In this document: piece by piece, positions 8,477 to 15,500 of the stretch | Numbering within the stretch: position 1 is the first letter of the stretch | Layout of the letters: every line of letters begins with the position of its first letter | NCBI GenBank assembly: GCA_946186335.1 | Contig: CAMHMW010000011.1 | Span: 1 to 25,712 of the forward strand | DNA from: an uncultured Candidatus Melainabacteria bacterium | GTDB lineage: Bacteria > Cyanobacteriota > Vampirovibrionia > Gastranaerophilales > Gastranaerophilaceae | Reading direction: 5' to 3' | DNA: 25,712 nt | Translations under genes and position numbers: made by a program | The notes under the pieces: model-generated | Told to the model about the DNA's origin: nothing | The model's database searches: none | What the model saw: only the letters and a program-made list of their open reading frames with translations

Positions 8477-8519
8477 ATCATTTTAAAATTGACAGTTATG
8501 AAAATTTACGAGGTATAAT

Positions 8520-9179
8520 ATGCAAGCCCGCAGAGCAGCCAGAGAACTGGCATTTATATTACTTTCACAGTTTGATAAAAAAATTACAAGTTATGCAAAA
8601 GAAAGTCTGGATGATATAATTCTGAAATCTGTCCGTATTTTATCCGACAGCGCAAGCGAAGATTTAAAAACTTCACTGGGTTCGCTTTTGGATATGAAAA
8701 ACAGAATTGATGATTATGAGGCAGAACACGAAATTAATCTGAACAGACCGCTTGATGCGACAAACGTTTCCGTTCCCATGCAGATGACCGGTGATTTTAA
8801 ATCAAAAATTGATGAAATGATAGAGGTTGCTGAAAAAGCGCTCTTGGCGCTGGAAATTGCGGAATTTACAACTCTTGAATCTCAGAGCGAGGTAAAAGAT
8901 TATGCGGTAAAAATTGCACAAAATTATCAGCAAAATCACACAGAAGTTGATGATTTGATAAAAAATTATTCAACAGGCTGGGATTTTGACAGACTGATAA
9001 AAATGGACAAAGATATTTTACGTATTGCAATAACGGAACTTTTATACGTAAAAGAAGCACCGATGAAAGTTGTTGTTGATGAAGCGTTAGAACTTGCGAA
9101 GAAATATTCAACAGATGACAGTGCATCATTTATCAACGGGGTTCTTGCAAAAGTTATTGTTGATAAGGGTATAAAATAG
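8520..9179 (+). CDS. nusB: NusB transcription antitermination factor, long cyanobacterial form
   Basis: NusB binds NusE (ribosomal protein S10) and boxA RNA to keep RNA polymerase processive through rRNA operons. The N-terminal helix RRAARELAFILLSQF (4-18) and the C-terminal part match the family: WDFDRLIKMDKDILRIA near 154-170, DEALELAKKYS near 188-197 and FINGVLAKV near 204-212. At 219 residues it is longer than the usual 130-150. The extra length is a helical, charged insertion of about 80 residues (20-100), as in cyanobacterial NusB. The GAGG ribosome site is 6 bases before the ATG at 8520. ftsY follows after 48 bases, probably in the same transcript. Confidence 0.93.
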   Translation: MQARRAARELAFILLSQFDKKITSYAKESLDDIILKSVRILSDSASEDLKTSLGSLLDMKNRIDDYEAEHEINLNRPLDATNVSVPMQMTGDFKSKIDEMIEVAEKALLALEIAEFTTLESQSEVKDYAVKIAQNYQQNHTEVDDLIKNYSTGWDFDRLIKMDKDILRIAITELLYVKEAPMKVVVDEALELAKKYSTDDSASFINGVLAKVIVDKGIK

Positions 9180-9187
9180 TGTAGTTG

Positions 9188-9224
9188 TTCCCTCGCCTCC
9201 ACGGGGAGAGGGTAGTTTGAGGGG
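9188..9224. repeat. Fragment of a CCCTC/GAGGG palindromic repeat
   Basis: The nusB-ftsY spacer is filled by an imperfect palindrome (CCCTCGCC...GGGGAGAGGG) ending in TTTGAGGGG, a GC-rich block unlike the surrounding DNA. Its right end supplies the GAGG ribosome site of ftsY. Confidence 0.55.
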
Positions 9225-9227
9225 CAA

Positions 9228-10145
9228 ATGTTCGGATTTTTTAAAGAAAAAATAGAAAATTTTAAACAGGCAGTATCTAATACCGCTCAAAGTCTTGTCG
9301 GAAATGTTTTGTCAAATGTTGATGAAAATGAGGAAGAATATTCCGAATTTGCACTTGACGATATAGAAGATACTCTGATTGGTGCAGATTTGGGTGTGGG
9401 GTATGCCGCAGAACTTGTGGATAATTTGCGTTCAAAAAAGAATGCAAAACCCTCTGAATTGAAAAATTACCTCAAAGAAGAATTTAAAAAGACCTTATCT
9501 GAGGCGGGTTCTACAAATTTAGATTATAAGGAAAACGAGTTAAATGTCTATTTCATAACAGGTGTAAACGGTGCGGGAAAAACCACCTTAATTGCCAAAA
9601 TGGCATACAGATTCAGACAGGACGGCAAAAAAGTTCTGATAGCGGCGGGAGATACATTTCGTGCGGCAGCCGAAGAACAGTTGAATATCTGGTCTGAGCG
9701 TGCGGGAGCGGATATTGTACGGCGTGATAAGGCAGATCCGGCATCTGTTGTTTATGAAGCAATTCAAAAAGCCAAAGCCGAGAATTATGATGTAATTCTT
9801 GTTGATACGGCAGGAAGATTGCAGAATAAGTTTAATTTGATGGAAGAACTCAAAAAGATTAAAACGGTTATAGACAAGCAGGCACCTGAGGCGTTGCGGG
9901 AAAGTATTTTGGTAATAGATGCAAATACGGGACAAAATGGTTTGCAGCAGGCGAAGGTTTTTGCAGATTGTGTAAATTTGACTTCTGTAGCCTTGACAAA
10001 ACTTGACGGGAGTGCAAAAGGGGCGATAATTATTGCGATAGCAAAAGAAATGAAATTACCCGTAAAACTTGTCGGGATAGGTGAAAAGATGACCGATTTA
10101 AAAGCGTTTGATGCGGATGATTTTATAGCCGCTTTGTTTGAATAA
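9228..10145 (+). CDS. ftsY: FtsY, signal recognition particle receptor GTPase
   Basis: FtsY docks the SRP-ribosome complex at the inner membrane for cotranslational insertion of membrane proteins. The 305-residue protein has a short acidic N-terminus (NVDENEEEYSEF) in place of the long A domain of E. coli. The N helical bundle follows, and then the G domain: P-loop GVNGAGKT (112-119), DTFRAAA (142-148), DTAGR (193-197), TKLD (257-260) and GIGE (283-286). The amphipathic start MFGFFKEKIENFKQAV probably binds the membrane. GAGGGG lies 3 bases before the ATG, inside a repeat fragment. It is in a row with nusB upstream and overlaps or abuts the M14 gene downstream, suggesting one operon. Confidence 0.96.
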   Translation: MFGFFKEKIENFKQAVSNTAQSLVGNVLSNVDENEEEYSEFALDDIEDTLIGADLGVGYAAELVDNLRSKKNAKPSELKNYLKEEFKKTLSEAGSTNLDYKENELNVYFITGVNGAGKTTLIAKMAYRFRQDGKKVLIAAGDTFRAAAEEQLNIWSERAGADIVRRDKADPASVVYEAIQKAKAENYDVILVDTAGRLQNKFNLMEELKKIKTVIDKQAPEALRESILVIDANTGQNGLQQAKVFADCVNLTSVALTKLDGSAKGAIIIAIAKEMKLPVKLVGIGEKMTDLKAFDADDFIAALFE

Positions 10146-10161
10146 TTTTGGGGGTAAAATT

Positions 10162-10806
10162 TTGGAAGTTCTGCAAAGTGTTATGACTAAACTGAATAAC
10201 AAGATAGAACTTATCGGAGAAGATGGAACCGGTAAAACTCTTGTTATCGGAGTTTTTCACGGAGATGAACCGCAGGGAAAATATCTGATAGATGAGTATC
10301 TGAAAAGTTTTCCTGCTTGCAAAAATCTTCTTTTAGTTCCCTGTTTAAACCCTGACGGGATGGTGAAAAATACAAGAACGAATGCAAACGGAGTGGATTT
10401 AAACCGAAATTTCCCGACAAAAAATTTCGGACAGGACGGGAGTGCTGCGGGAAATAACCCCGATGATTATTTTGGCGGAAAAACTGCGGGAAGTGAAATT
10501 GAAACAAAATTTCTCATTGATGTACTTGAAAAATATAAGCCCAAACAGGTTATAACCCTTCATGCACCCTATAAAATTGTCAACTATGACGGACCTGCGC
10601 AAGATTTGGCACAAAAGATTTCCAAAATAATCGGTTATCCGGTTGAAGCAAGTATCGGCTATCCGACACCGGGAAGTTTCGGAACATATTGCGGGGTTGA
10701 GCGTAATATACCGACAATTACGCTTGAACTGGATGAAAAGTGTCCTGTTGAAGATTTAAAAGCACCTGTTTTTGAAATTTTTGATATGCTGAACGAGGGT
10801 AATTAA
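10162..10806 (+). CDS. M14-family zinc carboxypeptidase/murein peptide amidase-like protein
   Basis: This small 214-residue catalytic domain is of the M14 peptidase type, closest in style to MpaA-like amidases that cut the gamma-D-Glu-diaminopimelate bond of recycled wall peptides. Visible residues are the zinc ligands His33 and Glu36 (HGDE), substrate-binding NRN (81-83) in DLNRNFP, third zinc ligand His134 (TLHAP) and catalytic Glu189 (TLELD). There is no signal peptide, so it should act in the cytoplasm (wall-peptide recycling is an inference). I choose a TTG at 10162, preceded by GGGGG at 7 bases. Alternatives are a TTG at 10138, overlapping the end of ftsY by 8 bases, and an ATG at 10183 without a ribosome site. 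Confidence 0.85.
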   Translation: MEVLQSVMTKLNNKIELIGEDGTGKTLVIGVFHGDEPQGKYLIDEYLKSFPACKNLLLVPCLNPDGMVKNTRTNANGVDLNRNFPTKNFGQDGSAAGNNPDDYFGGKTAGSEIETKFLIDVLEKYKPKQVITLHAPYKIVNYDGPAQDLAQKISKIIGYPVEASIGYPTPGSFGTYCGVERNIPTITLELDEKCPVEDLKAPVFEIFDMLNEGN

Positions 10807-10822
10807 ATTCGCCGTATGTTTG

Positions 10823-10831
10823 TGTTATGAT
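10823..10831 (+). promoter_or_regulatory. Possible extended -10 promoter of cysS
   Basis: TGTTATGAT matches an extended -10 element (TGnTATAAT) 24 bases before the cysS start. The -35 region is poor. cysS may also be read through from ftsY and the M14 gene. Confidence 0.35.
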
Positions 10832-10854
10832 AGCCGCAAAGCGAGGATGTTATT

Positions 10855-12228
10855 ATGAAATTATTTAACTCTTATTCAAATACTGTTGAGGAATTTAAAC
10901 CGATAGAGGGAAACAAGGTCAGGATGTATGTTTGCGGACCTACGGTTTATGATTACGCACACCTTGGACACGCAAGATGTTATATCACATGGGATGTTCT
11001 GTACCGCTATTTGAAATTCAGAGGTTATGATGTCACATATTGTCGTAATGTCACCGATGTTGACGACAAAATTCTCAAAAAAGCGGAAAAAGAGGGAAAA
11101 ACTCCCGAGGAGGTTTCTCAATACTGGTATAAGCAATTTACAAATTCAATGAACGCTCTGAACACCCTGCGCCCCGATATTGAACCTTTTGCAACAAAAA
11201 CTCTGGGCGAAATGATTTCGATGGTTAAAGATTTAATCAAAAACGGTTATGCCTATGAAGCAGGCGGAGATGTTTATTTCAGAGTTAAGAATTTCAAAAA
11301 TTACGGTTATCTTTCAAAACAGCCGATAGACCAGTTGGAAAGCGGTGCAAGAATTGAGGTTGGAGAATTAAAAGAAGATCCGCTTGATTTTGCGCTTTGG
11401 AAAAAAGATGAAAAATTCGGCTATAATTCGCCTTGGGGTGTCGGTCGTCCGGGGTGGCACATTGAGTGTTCTGCAATGAGCAGGAAATATCTGGGCAAAA
11501 CCATTGACATTCACGCAGGCGGAGCAGATTTGATTTTCCCGCACCATGAAAACGAGATTGCACAGTCTGAATGTGCAAACGGATGTAAGTTTGTTAATTA
11601 CTGGCTTCATAACGGTTTTGTGACAATAAATAAGGAAAAAATGTCAAAATCTTTAGGTAATTTCTTAACGATAGATGATATGCTCAAAAATTATGATGCA
11701 AACACTTTGCGCCTGTTTATTCTCACAAATCATTACAGAATGCCTGTTGAATTTTCGGATGAGGCGCTGACGGCGGCGCAGGCGGGTGCAAAACGTCTGA
11801 CAAATGCAAAGGGAGTGAATAACCCGAATTTTGATATAACGACAACACCTGAATATAAAGCGTTTTGCGAGGCTATGGATGAAGATTTGAACACCTCAAA
11901 GGCGCTCGCAATTCTGTTTGACCTTGCGACAAGGGCGAATAAGGATGAAAAAGATGCTTATTCTATTCTTTATCAGTTGGGAACAACGCTTGGTTTTACT
12001 TTCGAAAAAGCGGGAATTTCCGATGAGGATAAAGAAAAAGCCGTTGCGCATATTTCAGAGGTTTTGGGACAGAATTTCACTTCGCTTTATGAGGTTCTGG
12101 AGTTGAGAAAGCAGGCAAGAGCCGAAAAGAATTGGGATGTTGCTGACAAAATCAGAATAGCGTTCGATGAATGCGGAATTTTGGTGAAGGACACCAAAGA
12201 CGGCACGGTTTTGGAAAACAAAGGGTAG
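10855..12228 (+). CDS. cysS: Cysteinyl-tRNA synthetase
   Basis: This class I enzyme charges tRNA-Cys with cysteine using ATP in the cytoplasm. At 457 residues it has the normal family length. The HIGH-type motif is HLGH (36-39) and the KMSKS loop is at 262-266. The zinc site that selects cysteine is intact: Cys27, Cys205, His230 and Glu234. WHIECSAM, GGADLIFPHHENE and the C-terminal helical DALR-like region are typical. GAGG is 9 bases before the ATG at 10855. It is last in the plus-strand housekeeping row; downstream is a hairpin-bearing gap before the giant gene. Confidence 0.97.
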   Translation: MKLFNSYSNTVEEFKPIEGNKVRMYVCGPTVYDYAHLGHARCYITWDVLYRYLKFRGYDVTYCRNVTDVDDKILKKAEKEGKTPEEVSQYWYKQFTNSMNALNTLRPDIEPFATKTLGEMISMVKDLIKNGYAYEAGGDVYFRVKNFKNYGYLSKQPIDQLESGARIEVGELKEDPLDFALWKKDEKFGYNSPWGVGRPGWHIECSAMSRKYLGKTIDIHAGGADLIFPHHENEIAQSECANGCKFVNYWLHNGFVTINKEKMSKSLGNFLTIDDMLKNYDANTLRLFILTNHYRMPVEFSDEALTAAQAGAKRLTNAKGVNNPNFDITTTPEYKAFCEAMDEDLNTSKALAILFDLATRANKDEKDAYSILYQLGTTLGFTFEKAGISDEDKEKAVAHISEVLGQNFTSLYEVLELRKQARAEKNWDVADKIRIAFDECGILVKDTKDGTVLENKG

Positions 12229-12247
12229 GGGTAAATATAAAAGTAGT

Positions 12248-12283
12248 ATGCAGGGTGGGCAAAGTGAAGCGTGCCCACTGCAT
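12248..12283 (+). repeat. GC-rich hairpin repeat (GGTGGGCA/TGCCCAC type)
   Basis: ATGCAG-GG-TGGGCA pairs with TGCCCACTGCAT over 12 bp with a two-G bulge and a 10-base loop. The GTGGGCA...TGCCCAC core is like intergenic repeats in many bacterial genomes. It lies 20 bases after cysS and may stop or stabilise that transcript, though no T run follows. Confidence 0.55.
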
Positions 12284-12370
12284 GTATTAAATGTTGGGTT
12301 TACTGGCAACAGCGCAGTAGGTTGGGCTTTCAGCCAAACAAAAATATTCTGCAAAAATCCTAAGTTAGAT

Positions 12371-12404
12371 ATGTTAAGATATATAAAGAATATATACTTA
12401 ACAT
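12371..12404. promoter_or_regulatory. Inverted repeat upstream of the giant gene promoter, possible operator
   Basis: ATGTTAAG (12371-12378) and CTTAACAT (12397-12404) are perfect inverted half-sites, and the bases between them (TATAT/ATATA) extend the symmetry. It ends 12 bases before the predicted -35 box, a position suited to an activator. No regulator gene is in the window, so the role is inferred. Confidence 0.45.
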
Positions 12405-12416
12405 GACTTAATAATG

Positions 12417-12445
12417 TTGAGAAACATGGGAACATGGTTTAAAAT
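12417..12445 (+). promoter_or_regulatory. Promoter of the giant surface protein gene
   Basis: TTGAGA (12417-12422) and TAAAAT (12440-12445) are separated by exactly 17 bases; each matches five of six consensus positions. The transcript would start near 12452, about 80 bases before the ATG. Confidence 0.6.
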
Positions 12446-12532
12446 ATAAATAGAGTTCGTATGCCTAAAAAAATCAGTTATTGGGTGATGGATGTAAAAC
12501 TGTGCTAACAGAGGATTTAAGAACAATAATCG

Positions 12533-15500
12533 ATGCTGAAAAAGTATAGAAAACAGAATAAAAAGAATAATCGTCTGACGAATTTTCTGGCTATGGCTGC
12601 ATTCATCGGGTCGGTAGTTTTTATGCCGACTGCACAGGCTGACGAATCGCTTACGGACGAACGTTTTTCAGCGAAGAATAATATAACGGTTACCCCGAAC
12701 GAAACAGGTATAATGAGCTTGGCGCAAAATGAGGGCTTTGGCGCTGTCGGAAACGAAATCGATAAATATTTGTCCTATCAGGGAGAGGAAACGAACGGTT
12801 ATTCTGAATCTTTTACGGTTAGTCATTCTGAGGCGGCAGCCGAAGAAACTCAAAGTATGGCATCCAATTTACCCCAGGCACAAGTTTCACAAACTCAGAC
12901 CCCGCAAACGAACATCCGTTTAACCGAGAGCGACATCTCTGGTGGAGCATTTGATGTCAGTGTTATGACACAGACCGGCAGTCATTCTGAGGTGATAGCC
13001 GAAGAATCTCAAGGTATCGCAAGTCCGACTGTGCGATCTTTTGTATTTGCTCAGGGGGAAGATTCTTCGGGTAAAATTTTGCGTCATTCAGAGGGCGAAG
13101 CCCGTGGAATCTCAAAATTTTACCCTCTGAATGACGGGCTACGCGGAGGTACTTTCACGGGCGGTGCGGCAGAATTACCGACACCGACACTTGATGCTTT
13201 GCATGCACAAGACCCCACGACATACCCCAATGGCAGTGCATACTCATATTCTGTCGGTTCTTCAACGGATTATGAAGTAAAAGTCACCGATGGCACAGAT
13301 TCTGCTTATGGAAATATTGAACTCAAAGACAGCACGATTATTGACTGGACAAGGTACACAACCGAGCCGAGCGGCTACACCTGGGCGGATGATAAAGTTG
13401 CGGGGTCTGACATAACAATCAGCGGAAACACCATTACAGGTGCTATCCGTATGAAGATGCCGCATAACGGAGTTACACCCGATAGTTGGAACAGATATTT
13501 CACCTACACCTATACAAAACCCGCAGGATATGACATTACACAAACAAGAATTAATGACACAATCGCTGCTGACGGTTCAAATGTTCAGAACAAAGTCTTT
13601 GCCGGAATATCAGGTAATTCAAACGGTGGTGCGATATATAATACCCAAAATCTGCCGACCGTAGATATAATAGCCGATTTCATCGGCAACAGTGCCACTT
13701 CGACAAGCGGCACAGCACAAGGCGGTGCGATTTATAACAGTGGCAGCAGCGCCATAATCAACTCAATCACGGGAGATTTCATCGGCAACAGTGCCTCCTC
13801 CTCCTTCTCCGGTGTTTATGGCGGTGCGATTTATAACAGTGGCTCTAGCGCAAAAATAGAGTCAATCACGGGTGATTTCATCGGCAACTATGCCAAATCC
13901 ACTTCGGGCGAAGCTCAAGGCGGTGCGATTTATAACCGCGGCACAATAGGCTCTATCACGGGTGATTTCATCGGCAACAGTGCAACAGGCTCCTCCTCCG
14001 CCAGTGCTTGGGGCGGTGCGATTTCTAACTACGGCACAATAGGCTCTATCACGGGTGATTTCATCGGCAACAGTGCCATTGACGACAGATGGGGTGATGG
14101 CGGTGCGATTTCTAACTATAACGGCACAATAAGTTCTATCGTGGGAGATTTCATCGGCAACAGTGCAACAGGCTCCTCCATTGCTTGTGGCGGTGCGATT
14201 TCTAACCGCGGCACAATAGGCTCTATCACGGGTGATTTCATCGGCAACAGTGCAACAGGCTCCTCCTCTGTTGAAGGCGGTGCGATTCTTAACTCTAACG
14301 GCACAATAAGTTCAATCACGGGTGATTTGATCGGTAACAGTGCCATTTCCTCCTCCGCCAATGCTTATGGCGGTGCAATTTGGAACCAAGCGAGTGCTGT
14401 TCCCTTAAACTCGTCTGACCGCCAAACTATCACTGTTACTAAATACATTGCAACAAAGTCTGATGGTACAACTGTTGTTTATTGGGAAAATTCAACAAAA
14501 ACAAATATAGATAACTATATAGCACAGGGCAAAAAACTAGAAATATCATACTCAGTAACTATTCGGTCTAAAAGAACAGATGATCAATGGGAAACTATCC
14601 AAAACAATATAGCAAACGGTACCTATATAACAACTGACCCAACTAATACTCTCATTCCTGCTAACTATTGGACACCTAAATATTCTGAATTTAGTGCAGA
14701 AGGAAATTTTGTAGAAAACAGTGTAACAGGTGCAACGCAAGCTCTAGGCGGTGCGATTTATAATAAATCTACTGCAACTATTGACGCATCAGACAGATAC
14801 TACACATCTATTATCAAATACACCGCAACTAACACCGAAACCGGTGAAACTCTTGAGTATTGGTCTAACCAAACGGCTAGCCGTATCGCTTATAACATCT
14901 CAAAGGGAAGAAAACTCTATGTGTCGTCCCGCTCAAACAGCAACTACAACTATGACGCAACCCAATGGGCTACGCTGTTGGCTAATATCCAGGGCGGGCA
15001 ATATACCACAACCGACCCCGAAGCAGGCTTGACCCCTAGTAATTATTATGTTGACCACTATGTACCATCAATAATGACTATTAGTGGAAACTTCATCGGC
15101 AACTCCGCCACCGCAACCGGCACAGACGGTCTGGCTCAGGGTGGCGCAATCTATAATGAGAGCAAGATAACACTAAATGGTGATTTCATCGGGAACAGTG
15201 CCACTTCGACAAGCGGCACAGCACAAGGCGGTGCGATTTCTAACCGTGATAATGCAATAATCGGTTCAATCGCAGGTGATTTTATCAATAATAATGTTAC
15301 TGGTTCCGAGTCCTACGGCGGTGCGATTTCTAACCGTGATAATGCAATAATCGGTTCAATCGCAGGTGATTTTATCGGTAACAGTGTAACAGGTTCCGAT
15401 GACTATTCCTATGGTGGTGCTATTTATAACGATGGTTTAATAGACCTTGTTGCAGATACTCGGGATATAAATTTCTATAACAACAAGGCAAACGACACCT

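Larger units (their letters stand above)
12229..12532 (+). other. Intergenic leader region before the giant surface protein gene
   Basis: This 304-base gap has no convincing gene. In order it holds a GC-rich hairpin element, a GTTGGGCT/AGCCAAAC imperfect hairpin (12321-12339), a 34-base palindrome (12371-12404), a predicted promoter (12417-12445) and an untranslated leader of about 80 bases. A 15-codon frame at 12461-12508 is in the same frame as the giant gene but separated from it by three stops. GAGGA (12511-12515) is 17 bases before the ATG, too far for a normal ribosome site. Confidence 0.6.
13622..15432 (+). repeat. Block A of GGAI/FIGN coding repeats, highly homogeneous
   Basis: Fourteen GGAI(Y/S/W)N motifs alternate with GDFIGNSA motifs. 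In the first half the period is about 90-100 bases and the DNA itself is nearly identical from unit to unit (GATTTCATCGGCAACAGTGC recurs). Units of this kind form single turns of a beta-helix in Pmp-like proteins. Confidence 0.85.

Noticed and set aside
8489..8519. TTGACA followed by TATAAT directly before the nusB ATG, resembling a promoter for a leaderless mRNA
   Set aside because: The spacing is 19 bases, the transcript would begin inside the gene, and a GAGG ribosome site six bases before the ATG explains the start better.
12055..12435. Minus-strand frame of 126 codons covering the cysS end and the gap
   Set aside because: Two thirds overlap cysS and the repeats; no ribosome site or recognisable motif.
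12461..12508. 15-codon frame before the giant gene as an independent gene
   Set aside because: No good ribosome site and it would start about nine bases into the transcript; kept only as part of the leader observation.
13676..14350. Regular direct repeats that at first glance could be a CRISPR array
   Set aside because: Period of about 90-100 bases, spacers that are themselves repeats and an uninterrupted reading frame; they are protein-coding repeats.
14116..14361. Minus-strand frame rich in LLP(M/I)KSPVIE repeats
   Set aside because: It is the antisense reading of the GGAI/FIGN repeats of the giant gene; no ribosome site and exact overlap with the real frame.
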